Below are positions 1 to 7,900 of a stretch of 64,000 nucleotides of DNA, piece after piece; the first letter of the stretch is position 1; every line of letters begins with the position of its first letter. This stretch comes from Gammaproteobacteria bacterium (GTDB lineage Bacteria; Pseudomonadota; Gammaproteobacteria; UBA6429; Thiohalophilaceae): contig JAOUNS010000018.1 of assembly GCA_029880855.1 (NCBI GenBank), positions 19,359 to 83,358 on the forward strand, written 5' to 3'. The notes below the pieces were generated by a model that was not told where the DNA came from, searched no databases, and saw only the letters and a list, made by a program, of their open reading frames with translations. The position numbers were made by a program, and so were the translations under genes.

Positions 1-912
1 CAGATCATTGGCGTATTTGGCATCGGTGATACAACGATCACGAACCTTTTTCGCGGCTTTCAGGAATGAGTTATTGAACAACAGAATGTTCTCCACCTGA
101 TCCGGGAAGTAGGTATCTTTCAGCATGGGTGCATTCCGCGACGAAACCTGGGAGAAGAAGGTGCGATAAAAGTCGATGAACCCTTTCAGCACCATGTCGT
201 ATTCGTGCCAGAAACGGATCTCCTTCAATGATTCCAGGCCACCCTTGACCTCCCAGCTGGGCAGACCGCAGGGATAACCGGTCAAGGCCAGCTGCGAGGA
301 GCCGTCCCGCACCGGCGTCAGGATCTGCATATCCAGTGTGGCAAAAAAGCGGTGATAGACATCGTGCATATAACGTTCGAACAGACTGTGCTGACCACCG
401 TCGGTCAGATTGGGGTTGTCCTTGTCAGCCATTTTTGAATTGGCCAGTTCTTCCTTGTCAAACACCATAAAATGGTTGTGCAACATTCGAATACTGGGCA
501 CACCGGGTGAAGTCAGGGGCCAGGTGGCATCCAGACTGGCCTCCCCGGCCAGGATCAGGTGTTTGGCCGGATCAGGATACTTCTCCATCACATAATCAAT
601 GATGATCTGGTTCATGCGGTTCCAGACATGCTTGACGTTTTCCGGTACCTGGGTACGACGCACCGGGCGACCCAGCGGGTCCAGAATGATTTCCGAGGTG
701 TTATAAATAATTGAGGTATCGAATTCGGTACTGTGTCCCAACGCCTTGCGATAGAGCAACAGATGTTCCGGATTGCGCAACAGGCCGTTATTGTTAACCA
801 GATCGTTCAGATTTTCCGTACTGTTGAAAAATTCATTGGGCTTCATCCCTTCCGGCACTTCCAGCGGAATGGGGCGAAATGGTGTTCTGATCTCTCGCGG
901 TCCGGTTTGCAT
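1..912 (-). CDS. Unrecognised protein, 3' end cut by window edge
   Basis: The reading frame stays open from an ATG at 912 to the window edge, giving 304 residues without the C-terminus. The start follows an AAAGGA-type ribosome binding site about 8 bases upstream. I do not recognise the family. The protein looks soluble, with no signal peptide or membrane segment, and is rich in aromatic residues and histidine. A central stretch around residues 142-152 reads LHNHFMVFDKE, which faintly recalls the histidine cluster of HIT-like nucleotide-binding proteins; that is only a resemblance. It is transcribed divergently from the Spy/Cpx locus and shares its upstream region. The gene itself is confident; its function is unknown. 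Confidence 0.75.
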   Translation of the reverse strand, partial: MQTGPREIRTPFRPIPLEVPEGMKPNEFFNSTENLNDLVNNNGLLRNPEHLLLYRKALGHSTEFDTSIIYNTSEIILDPLGRPVRRTQVPENVKHVWNRMNQIIIDYVMEKYPDPAKHLILAGEASLDATWPLTSPGVPSIRMLHNHFMVFDKEELANSKMADKDNPNLTDGGQHSLFERYMHDVYHRFFATLDMQILTPVRDGSSQLALTGYPCGLPSWEVKGGLESLKEIRFWHEYDMVLKGFIDFYRTFFSQVSSRNAPMLKDTYFPDQVENILLFNNSFLKAAKKVRDRCITDAKYANDL

Positions 913-1025
913 AGCAACATCCTTTCTTTAATTTATATTGGCCAATACAACATATACCTGTCCGGCGTGCTTTCGTCACGTAAAAATATTTAATCACGAT
1001 ATAACCTGCAACGGTCCGCCGCCCC

Positions 1026-1050
1026 GTTACAAAGCGTTACACAGCGTTAC
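1026..1050 (-). promoter_or_regulatory. Triple CpxR-like box
   Basis: GTTAC occurs at 1026, 1036 and 1046, an exact 10-base period. On the minus strand this reads GTAAC-N5-GTAAC-N5-GTAAC, close to the CpxR consensus GTAAA-N(4-8)-GTAAA. It lies about 75 bases upstream of the first Spy/CpxP-like gene, and that operon also encodes a CpxR-like regulator, so autoregulation is the natural reading. The other divergent gene (start 912) could be controlled too. That the regulator binds here is inference. Confidence 0.6.
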
Positions 1051-1122
1051 CCCCCGGAAACCCGCCTCAGCCGGCGACGGCGTAAGCTTCAGGTACATTA
1101 GCAATCAACAAGGAGATATGCC

Positions 1123-1575
1123 ATGTGCTCAAGACTGTGTAAAGCTGTTTTTCTAGTGGGCGGCCTGGCCCTGGCCTTTGGCCTCGGTGCCTGCGCCGGC
1201 AAGCATCATCGCTCAGACCCGGAAAAACACGCCGAATGGCTGGTGGAAAAAATCACCGACAAACTCGAACTGAACGAGGCTCAACAAGGCAAGCTGAAGG
1301 ACTTTACCCAACAGGTACTGATCGTGCGCAAGTCGTTGAAGAACGAAAAACCAGGCTTGCATGATGATTTTTTAACCATGCTGTCCCAACCCAAACTGGA
1401 TCGAAATCAGGCCCTGCAACGTATCAATCAGCACATCGATGCACTGCAATCCCGTGCGCCGGTGCTGGTGAACAGCTTTGCCGATTTTTATGACACCCTG
1501 AATGAGCAACAACGCCGCATCCTGCAGGACAAACTCAGGGAACACAAAGAACACCGTCAACACCACCACTGGTAA
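1123..1575 (+). CDS. Spy/CpxP-like periplasmic lipoprotein
   Basis: This 150-residue protein starts with a signal peptide ending in an LGAC lipobox (Cys24), so it should be a lipoprotein. The helical remainder carries two LTxxQ-type motifs in variant form, LNEAQ near residue 50 and LNEQQ near residue 126, the hallmark of the Spy/CpxP family of periplasmic chaperones and Cpx inhibitors. The C-terminus is basic and His-rich. The start has a good AAGGAG site. It opens an operon with a second Spy-like gene and a CpxR/CpxA-type pair, so its likely job is to sense or buffer envelope or metal stress. The lipobox is less usual than the soluble form of E. coli Spy and CpxP. Confidence 0.8.
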   Translation: MCSRLCKAVFLVGGLALAFGLGACAGKHHRSDPEKHAEWLVEKITDKLELNEAQQGKLKDFTQQVLIVRKSLKNEKPGLHDDFLTMLSQPKLDRNQALQRINQHIDALQSRAPVLVNSFADFYDTLNEQQRRILQDKLREHKEHRQHHHW

Positions 1576-1591
1576 ACAGGGAGAACTGACT

Positions 1592-1975
1592 ATGCTGCAT
1601 AAAATTATGGCCACTTTCCACCGCTGTCGAGAGGAGAAATTTATCCGCCGTCTCGGCCGGAAACTCAATCTGGATATAGCACAACAGGCCCGCCTGTCAG
1701 CGGTACAGGCAAGCCGGCAAAAGGCCCTTGCCGAAGTGGAACAGGTAAAGACGGAGCGCCATGACATGTTGTTAAGTCTGCTCAGCGCACCGCAACTGGA
1801 TCTGGCCGAGGCCCGACACTTGTTGCAAATTCCGCAGCGGGTCATGGATGATCATCTGCCTGATGTGCTGGAACAGTTCAGCGCATTCCATGCCGGTCTG
1901 TCGGAACAGCAACGCACGCGGCTGGTTGAACTCTTGCAGCGACACCGATCAGGGCATTGCGGTTGTCGGCATTAA
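1592..1975 (+). CDS. Second Spy/CpxP-like protein, no signal peptide
   Basis: This 127-residue helical protein starts 16 bases after the previous gene, with a GGGAG site before the ATG at 1592. It shares the family pattern: paired helices and an LSEQQ motif near residue 109, close to LTxxQ. Unlike its neighbour it has no evident signal peptide; the N-terminus is MLHKIMATFHRCREEK. Either it acts in the cytoplasm or it is exported by another route. The C-terminus ends in HCGCRH, a small Cys/His cluster that could bind metal. In-frame starts further upstream would lie inside the previous gene and are unlikely. Confidence 0.7.
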   Translation: MLHKIMATFHRCREEKFIRRLGRKLNLDIAQQARLSAVQASRQKALAEVEQVKTERHDMLLSLLSAPQLDLAEARHLLQIPQRVMDDHLPDVLEQFSAFHAGLSEQQRTRLVELLQRHRSGHCGCRH

Positions 1976-1981
1976 CTGTGT

Positions 1982-2022
1982 GCCGGGTATGTCTATATAA
2001 CATACCCGGCCGGTTTTCCCTT
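1982..2022 (+). terminator. Intergenic terminator-like hairpin before cpxR
   Basis: An 11-base perfect stem (1982-1992 with 2000-2010, GCCGGGTATGT arm) and a 7-base loop are followed by CGGTTTTCCCTTTT. It sits between the Spy-like genes and the regulator-kinase pair, so it probably stops part of the transcription and makes the chaperone genes more abundant than the regulators. Confidence 0.6.
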
Positions 2023-2068
2023 TTGCGGCGGTTCGGGTTAAAGTTGGTGCAGATAATGGAACACACAG

Positions 2069-2743
2069 ATGACACAGATTTTACTCATCGATGACGACAC
2101 CCAGCTGGCTGATTTGCTCAGTGAATATCTGGCGCGGTTTGACATCACCCTGAGCAGTGCCGGCCGCCCTTCTGAGGGGCTGGCCCGACTCGGCACACAG
2201 GAATTTGATCTGGTGATCCTCGATATCATGTTGCCGGAAATGGACGGCTTTGAGGTGTGCAAAAAAATCCGTCGCGCCAGTGACATCCCCATCATCATGC
2301 TCACCGCCCGCGGCGAAGTGATGGATCGAATTGTCGGGCTGGAGATCGGGGCCGATGACTACCTGCCCAAACCCTTTGAACCACGGGAACTGGTCGCCCG
2401 CATCCAGACCATACTCAAACGCAGCCAGACTGGTGTACGCAACAACCGACTGTTGCATTTTGGTGAACTGGTGCTGGACTGCCATGCCCGTCAGGCCAGT
2501 GTGCAAGGTCAACCGCTGGAACTGAGCAGTATGGAGTACCAGTTGCTGGAGTGTCTGGCGCGGGAAGCGGGACGCACCCTGCACCGCGATGATATCCTGA
2601 ATCGGTTGAAAGGCATTGAGGCTGATATCTATACCCGTTCGGTGGATATCGCTGTCAGCCGTTTGCGGCAGAAACTCAAACCGCTTGACTTGATCAAGAC
2701 CGTCCGCGGCGAAGGTTACGTGTTTATCGGCAGGCCGGAATGA
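2069..2743 (+). CDS. cpxR: OmpR-family response regulator, CpxR-like
   Basis: This 224-residue regulator has an N-terminal receiver domain with the acidic pair D9/D10, phosphoacceptor D52 (LDIMLPEMDG), T79 and K101 (KPF). A C-terminal winged-helix DNA-binding domain of the OmpR type covers about residues 125-220 (VRGEGYVF end). It would be phosphorylated by the kinase encoded immediately downstream, whose ATG overlaps its stop (ATGA), so the two are translationally coupled. Family and context, with Spy/CpxP-like genes upstream and GTAAC-N5 repeats at the operon head, point to CpxR rather than another OmpR-type regulator. The true stimulus (misfolded protein, copper or other metal) cannot be read. 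Confidence 0.85.
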   Translation: MTQILLIDDDTQLADLLSEYLARFDITLSSAGRPSEGLARLGTQEFDLVILDIMLPEMDGFEVCKKIRRASDIPIIMLTARGEVMDRIVGLEIGADDYLPKPFEPRELVARIQTILKRSQTGVRNNRLLHFGELVLDCHARQASVQGQPLELSSMEYQLLECLAREAGRTLHRDDILNRLKGIEADIYTRSVDIAVSRLRQKLKPLDLIKTVRGEGYVFIGRPE

Positions 2744-4053
2744 AACAACTGCACCGTTATTCGCGCCACTCCCTGTCCGGCAAACTGACCTTGCTGTTTA
2801 TCGGTATGATCATTCTGATCGTGTTGTTGATGAGCAACAGTATGCGACATGTGTTTCGCAATCATTTCAATGATCATATTCGTCCGCACCTGCTGCAATA
2901 TCTGGAGTATGTACAAAACGATATCGGTCTGCCGCCGGATCGGGACAAGGCCCGGCGACTGGCCGATGAGTTACACATTGAAATCATCATTCAGGACAAG
3001 GCCGGGACCTGGTCTTCCGATGGTCGGCATATCCTGCCGAATGACATCCGGGTCAGACACACACAATATGAGCAGGACATCGAATACGCCATTGTGGAGA
3101 TCGCCGATAATGACAACTACCTGCGCATTAAACGCGGTGATATCACCCTCTATTTCGGCATTCCGCTCAGCGCCAAGGAACTGCATGCCCGCAGTTTCAT
3201 CCCCCTGCTGTTTCTGATCCTCGTCCTGATACTGCTCTATCACGCCACACGACGCCTGTTCGCCCCTATCGAAATCATCCGCAACGGCGTTCAGGCATTT
3301 TCCGCCGGCAATCTGGACCATCGCATTGATGTGAAGCGTCAGGATGAGCTGGGCGAACTGGCTGTCAGCTTTAACAACATGGCCGGCGAGATCAATAAAA
3401 TGCTGGAGGCCAAACGACAGTTATTGCTGGCCATCAGCCATGAACTGCGTTCGCCCCTCACCCGCAGCAAAATTGCCGTGGAGCTGCTGGAAAATCCGGA
3501 GCAACGCAGCCGCCTGCACCGGGATCTGGACGAAATGGAAAAACTCATTGAAGAGTTGCTGGAAACGGAACGTCTCAGCACACCACATCGGGTACTGAAT
3601 CCGTCAGCTTGTAATATTCAATCCCTGATTCAGGAACTCATTCACGACTTTTACCGTGAACAACATATCCAGCTGATATTTCCGGACCATGAAATAAAGA
3701 TCAATGTGGATGCCGCACGGCTGAAGTTGTTACTGAAAAATCTGCTCGATAATGCCCTGCGTTACAGTCCCGTCGATAAACCGGTCACGCTCAGTGTGGC
3801 GACCGAACCCGGCAGACTTGTTATCCGTGTCAAGGATCAGGGCGAAGGTATCGACAGCAAACACATCCCGCACCTGACAGAGCCCTTTTACCGGGTTGAC
3901 CCCGCCCGTCAACGGGAAACCGGTGGTTATGGCCTGGGATTATATCTCTGTCGCATGATTGCCGAGGCGCACAAGGGTGATCTGTTGATAGAGAGTGCAG
4001 CCGGACGAGGGACAACCATCACACTGGTCTTGCCGTATACAACGAATAACTGA
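2740..4053 (+). CDS. cpxA: Sensor histidine kinase, CpxA-like
   Basis: This 437-residue inner-membrane sensor kinase has a first transmembrane helix at about 16-33, a periplasmic sensor region of roughly 120 residues, and a second helix at about 152-168. A HAMP linker follows, then the HisKA box AISHELRSPLTRSK with phosphorylated His234. The ATPase domain has the N box (NLLDNALRYSP, about 334-344), the DQGEGID G1 box and GGYGLGLYL. It should autophosphorylate and pass phosphate to the coupled regulator; the genes overlap by four bases. The short periplasmic domain fits the CpxA/RstB type. Nothing looks truncated. Confidence 0.85.
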   Translation: MKQLHRYSRHSLSGKLTLLFIGMIILIVLLMSNSMRHVFRNHFNDHIRPHLLQYLEYVQNDIGLPPDRDKARRLADELHIEIIIQDKAGTWSSDGRHILPNDIRVRHTQYEQDIEYAIVEIADNDNYLRIKRGDITLYFGIPLSAKELHARSFIPLLFLILVLILLYHATRRLFAPIEIIRNGVQAFSAGNLDHRIDVKRQDELGELAVSFNNMAGEINKMLEAKRQLLLAISHELRSPLTRSKIAVELLENPEQRSRLHRDLDEMEKLIEELLETERLSTPHRVLNPSACNIQSLIQELIHDFYREQHIQLIFPDHEIKINVDAARLKLLLKNLLDNALRYSPVDKPVTLSVATEPGRLVIRVKDQGEGIDSKHIPHLTEPFYRVDPARQRETGGYGLGLYLCRMIAEAHKGDLLIESAAGRGTTITLVLPYTTNN

Positions 4054-4152
4054 GACACGTCGATAAGCGACAACATTCGCAGCAGCTGTAATCACGCATT
4101 TTGCGAGCACTATTCGCACCACATCACCAATGTGATATTTGTATGACGGTGG

Positions 4153-4851
4153 CTAGTATCCTTCCTTGGCAGCCAGCATGGAGCGAGCCTGATGATAGGC
4201 GGTTTGATATTCCGCCGCTTTGGGGAACAACCGGTGCGCAAATTCCAGATAGGCCAGCGCCTGTTCGCTGCAACAGGTGGTGTTCAGCAGACTGATACCC
4301 AATTGGTAGGCCAGCTCGGCCGTCATGGCATGTTTATTCTTGCCGGCAACCTGGGCGTCCACTTCCTTTGCACCGCTGCCATTCGGTTGATAATAAACCA
4401 TGTAACGGTGATATTCCTTTTTCCTTGCCACCTTGTCTTCATAGACACTGCAGGGCACCACATTGTCGTTATCATCCTGACACAATCCGATACCGCGATG
4501 TACAGCACTGTCGGGAATACCGTCCGGCGGGTCCAGCGGGCATGACATTTTTTTATCGCCAAACACCGGTGACCAGAGCAAGTTCTCCTGTGACAGGTGA
4601 TTCAGGCTGACAATGGCTTTGGGGACCAGGCCGCCCCGATAAATGACTCGATATCGTTGTTTTCCGACCTGATAGTCCTGACAGATATATTTCTGCGAGA
4701 GACTTGAATAGGTCGACTCACAAACCCGGACATTACCTATCGGTTTGGCATCGGCAGGCAGGAAGGTGTGACACTGGTTAATACCGGCGACGGCATGGCT
4801 GCTCAGCAATAGCAAAACACCACACAATGAGAATGACATTTTCGGATCCAC
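4153..4851 (-). CDS. Secreted protein of unknown function
   Basis: This protein of about 233 residues has a clear signal peptide (MSFSLCGVLLLLSSHAVAG) and six or more cysteines in the mature part, suggesting disulfides in the periplasm. The last 50 residues (ALAYLEFAHRLFPKAAEYQ region) resemble a tetratricopeptide-type helical pair. I do not recognise the family. The GTG at 4851 is preferred because AGGAGG ends 7 bases before it; a TTG at 4857 sits too close, and the ATG at 4839 also gives a sensible signal peptide. It is convergent with the cpx operon and stands alone. Confidence 0.65.
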   Translation of the reverse strand: MDPKMSFSLCGVLLLLSSHAVAGINQCHTFLPADAKPIGNVRVCESTYSSLSQKYICQDYQVGKQRYRVIYRGGLVPKAIVSLNHLSQENLLWSPVFGDKKMSCPLDPPDGIPDSAVHRGIGLCQDDNDNVVPCSVYEDKVARKKEYHRYMVYYQPNGSGAKEVDAQVAGKNKHAMTAELAYQLGISLLNTTCCSEQALAYLEFAHRLFPKAAEYQTAYHQARSMLAAKEGY

Positions 4852-5017
4852 GCTCAACCCTCCTGTTAATATCTCCCTTTATTTTTCATCGGCCGTACCT
4901 GTCGTTACTTTAAATATTCATGGTGATCAGTACCTTGTGCAGGTGGTTGGCAAATACGCCAAAAAAAGTAAAATGCCCCGGCAGGCACATTCAATAGTGT
5001 AACTTGAGGAAATAAAA

Positions 5018-5341
5018 GTGAAATTTGTACAAGTGGACGATGGGCAACAGTTTGAATATCAGGGCAAAATCTACACCAAAAAAGGGCCCATGATGGCAGT
5101 CGATGCGACGGGGGCGAGCAAGTTGATCCCACGCTCTGCTGACGTAACACCGGCGAGTGGTCAAACAATGAGCAAACCGGCAACGCCTGATCCGTCACGA
5201 CAAATCGCAGTACAACAGGTGCTTGCTGCTTTCGATCGTTTTTATGTCAGTTGCGAGTCGCTGGCCCGGGGCGAGGATCAAGCCGTGGCGCAAAAACTGG
5301 AGGAGGCACGCCAGACCTTTCTGCAGACGATAGATCGTTGA
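5018..5341 (+). CDS. Small hypothetical protein
   Basis: This 107-residue protein starts at GTG, 7 bases after a TTGAGGA ribosome binding site. It is soluble, with no signal peptide. The first 45 residues look like a small beta-rich fold (VQVDDGQQFEYQGKIYTKKG), followed by a Thr/Pro-rich linker and a helical C-terminus. I do not recognise it. It is convergent with the AEC transporter gene, with only 11 bases between the stops. Compact packing and a good ribosome binding site support a real gene. Confidence 0.55.
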   Translation: MKFVQVDDGQQFEYQGKIYTKKGPMMAVDATGASKLIPRSADVTPASGQTMSKPATPDPSRQIAVQQVLAAFDRFYVSCESLARGEDQAVAQKLEEARQTFLQTIDR

Positions 5342-5352
5342 TCCGGCTTTGC

Positions 5353-6264
5353 TCAGGCCAGCCTGAACCACATCTCGAGAGTGAAAAAACTCACCGCTGT
5401 TGTCACGGTGACAGCAGCGGCATACACCGCGGTGTTCAAGCCATATCGATCACATAAGACCATGCCGATCACCATGCTGGGCATGGCCGCCTCCAGCACC
5501 ACCCCCTGTTTCAACGTCCCCGACATGGCCAGGAAAGTGCTCATGGCCAGCACCACCGCCGGCATCAGGATCAATTTCACACCCAGAACAGGATAAATGG
5601 AGCGCATCTCACGAAAATGTTCCTGCTTAATCGTGAGACTCAGTCCCAGTGAAATCAACATCAATGGCACCACACCGTTGGCCAGGGTTTGCAGCCATTG
5701 TTGCAAGAGAGAAGGAAACGGCACCGCCAGCAGATTGCAGACAACCGCCACAACGGCCGCCCACAGTGCGGGTACCCGTAACAACTCACTCCAGTTCATT
5801 TTGGCCCGGGAACGGATCCCGTGACGTACCGCAACCCATGTCCCCAGGGTCAACAATAAGGGCGTACAGGCAAACAGATCATATTGAATGGCAATACTGC
5901 GCCCTTCTTTGCCAAAGGTTGCCTCCAGCACCGGCAAACCCAGATAGGTCGCATTGGGAAAGGCCGCAGCCAGCATGGCTGCCCCGCGAGTGCCCTGATC
6001 CAGTCCACAGACACGACACAGCCACCCGATCACCAACAGGGAAACAATGACACCGACGCCGGCAACCAGAGCTATGCGCAGCGAATCACCGCCCAGCGGC
6101 GCCTGCCACAACACCAGTAATACCAGCGCAGGTAAGAACAGGTAATAAACCAGCCCGGTCAGCGCCGTGCGGGTGGTTTTCGCATCCTGACCACCGGGGG
6201 CCAGTCGTCGCCAGATCACACCACAGAGGATCAACCCGGCCATTTGCAGCAGCGCTTCAAACAC
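5353..6264 (-). CDS. AEC-family transporter (auxin efflux carrier type)
   Basis: This 303-residue, very hydrophobic protein has about ten transmembrane segments in two repeats, a polar central loop, and the family features LFLPALVLLVLW near the N-terminus and FPNATYLGLPVLEATFG in the middle. The AEC family includes bacterial malate and other organic-acid permeases; the substrate here cannot be told. It starts at GTG directly after the TGA of the ybaN-like gene (TGAGTG), so the two are probably translated together. Length is normal for the family. Confidence 0.8.
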   Translation of the reverse strand: MFEALLQMAGLILCGVIWRRLAPGGQDAKTTRTALTGLVYYLFLPALVLLVLWQAPLGGDSLRIALVAGVGVIVSLLVIGWLCRVCGLDQGTRGAAMLAAAFPNATYLGLPVLEATFGKEGRSIAIQYDLFACTPLLLTLGTWVAVRHGIRSRAKMNWSELLRVPALWAAVVAVVCNLLAVPFPSLLQQWLQTLANGVVPLMLISLGLSLTIKQEHFREMRSIYPVLGVKLILMPAVVLAMSTFLAMSGTLKQGVVLEAAMPSMVIGMVLCDRYGLNTAVYAAAVTVTTAVSFFTLEMWFRLA

Positions 6265-6660
6265 TCAGGCAGGCTCCCCGCGATCAGCCACCGGCGTTTT
6301 GGAAGGTTTGGTGAGAATAAACCAGGCGCCATAAGCCATCAGCAAGCCGGCACAGGTCACGGCCCAGAACGGTGCCGATGACCAACCCACCAGATAGATA
6401 AAACTGGCGCTCATCATGCTGATGGACATCAGTTTGGCAAGCGGCGGTATTACCCGATGTGTCTGCCAGCGTTGCAATGAAGGACCAAATATCCTGTGGT
6501 CATAAAGCCAGTCATGAAATCGTTGTGAGCTTTTGGAAAACATCCACAAGGCCAGAATCATAAAGGGTGTTGTTGGCAGGACCGGCAGAAAAGCACCGAC
6601 CACGCCGGTACCGAAAAAGACCCAACCCAGAACAAGATAAAGTGGTTTCATTGGCAACAT
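6265..6660 (-). CDS. ybaN: YbaN-family (DUF454) inner-membrane protein
   Basis: This 131-residue membrane protein has the DUF454 signature: LVLGWVFFGTGVVGAFLPVLPTTPF type N-terminus with LPTTPF near residue 29, the FxxWLYDHRIFGP motif, and two further hydrophobic helices near residues 80-115. Its function in bacteria is not known. It is the first gene of a two-gene unit with the AEC transporter. The ATG at 6660 is the longest start; the ATG at 6651 is also possible because neither has a strong ribosome binding site. Confidence 0.8.
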   Translation of the reverse strand: MLPMKPLYLVLGWVFFGTGVVGAFLPVLPTTPFMILALWMFSKSSQRFHDWLYDHRIFGPSLQRWQTHRVIPPLAKLMSISMMSASFIYLVGWSSAPFWAVTCAGLLMAYGAWFILTKPSKTPVADRGEPA

Positions 6661-6742
6661 AACCAGAGGGTAATTTCCCCGCTAAACACGACTCGAACCA
6701 TTAGCGGCCGTTGCCACCATTATAGTAGACTGGCCCACTCCT

Positions 6743-7486
6743 ATGTTAAGCGAATTTACCCCCCTGCAACTCCTGTTCACCTGCCTGCTGTTTGTCTGGG
6801 CGGGGTTTGTGCGCAGCGGTCTGGGGTTTGGCGGTGCCGCACTGGCCCTGCCCCTGATGTTGTTGGTGCATGATCAACCGCTCTTTTGGTTGCCCATGAT
6901 CGGGTTTCACCTGTTGTTCTTTTCCGGTCTGACCCTGCGCACCCGTATTCATAACGTGGATTGGGTCTATCTGAAACAAGCCGCACGGTTTGTGGTCCCG
7001 GCGGCACTGGTGGGCGTCTTCGGCCTGATCAGTCTGCCCAACCACTGGCTGGTGATCTTTATTTATGCAGTCACCCTGTTTTACGGTTTGCTGTGGAGCT
7101 TCAATCTTGAGCTGCAGAGCAACAAGACCTGGCTGGACGGTCTGTTCCTGATCCTCGGCGGCTATGTGGCGGGGATATCGCTGTCCGGCGCACCATTGAT
7201 GGTGGCCGTTTTCATGCGGAACATTGCCCGGCATCAATTGCGCAATACCATGTTCGTACTCTGGTTCAGTCTGGTCAGTATCAAACTCACCACCCTGGCA
7301 ACACTGGGTTTCAAGTTGTACTTTCTTGATTCAATGCTGTTGATCCCGGTCGCCGCCATCGGACATCTGGCGGGTTTGAAGGTACATGATTATATTCTGC
7401 AAAATGATCGCCGTTTTAAACAGGTCATCGGTGTTGTGTTATCGATAATCTGTCTGTTCGGGTTGTGGCATATCGCCAATTCGTGA
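6743..7486 (+). CDS. TauE/SafE-family anion exporter
   Basis: This 247-residue membrane protein has about eight helices and the family pattern: a Gly-rich N-terminal segment (FVRSGLGFGGAALALPLML, residues about 22-40) and a second related segment with GGYVAGISLSGAPLMV near 135-150. TauE/SafE proteins move sulfite, sulfoacetate or other small sulfur-containing or organic anions across the inner membrane. The substrate is not deducible and no sulfur genes lie beside it. It is divergent from ybaN and convergent with the next small gene, four bases apart. Confidence 0.8.
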   Translation: MLSEFTPLQLLFTCLLFVWAGFVRSGLGFGGAALALPLMLLVHDQPLFWLPMIGFHLLFFSGLTLRTRIHNVDWVYLKQAARFVVPAALVGVFGLISLPNHWLVIFIYAVTLFYGLLWSFNLELQSNKTWLDGLFLILGGYVAGISLSGAPLMVAVFMRNIARHQLRNTMFVLWFSLVSIKLTTLATLGFKLYFLDSMLLIPVAAIGHLAGLKVHDYILQNDRRFKQVIGVVLSIICLFGLWHIANS

Positions 7487-7490
7487 ACAA

Positions 7491-7787
7491 TCAATTTGCC
7501 TGTCTATATTGAAAACCCAGTTCTTTCTCGATGAGTTTACGCAGTTTGTCGCGACAGTTGGTCACTTTACAATCTGTGGCATACCTGCATTCAAGTTCGA
7601 TATCGAGTACCAATTCATCTTCCACATCAAGCATGCAGACCAGTGCAATCTCTTCTCGCTCTGTATCTGTTTTGGCCTCTGACAGCAGGGTTATCGTGTT
7701 ACAGCCGTCAACAAAACGTCGCCTGGCGTAATAGGCGATATGATCAAAATCATAATTTCCAAAACAACCCGGGCTCCTGTTAACCAT
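7491..7787 (-). CDS. Small cysteine-containing hypothetical protein
   Basis: This 98-residue acidic protein has cysteines at about 8, 29, 51, 67, 73 and 78, some in a CRYATDCKVTNC arrangement that could bind a metal or form disulfides, though there is no signal peptide. I do not recognise it. Its stop abuts that of the TauE/SafE gene. Upstream, 7788-7900 holds no other gene. The ribosome binding site is weak, so the start is uncertain. Confidence 0.5.
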   Translation of the reverse strand: MVNRSPGCFGNYDFDHIAYYARRRFVDGCNTITLLSEAKTDTEREEIALVCMLDVEDELVLDIELECRYATDCKVTNCRDKLRKLIEKELGFQYRQAN

Positions 7788-7900
7788 ATATCCACCCCTA
7801 GTACGAATATCTCTGTTTTTTTATCGGTTTCGCTTCTAGGTTATGTAAATCAAATTGGCCGATATATGACCCAGATCAATAAATGGGGCAAACACAGCAA

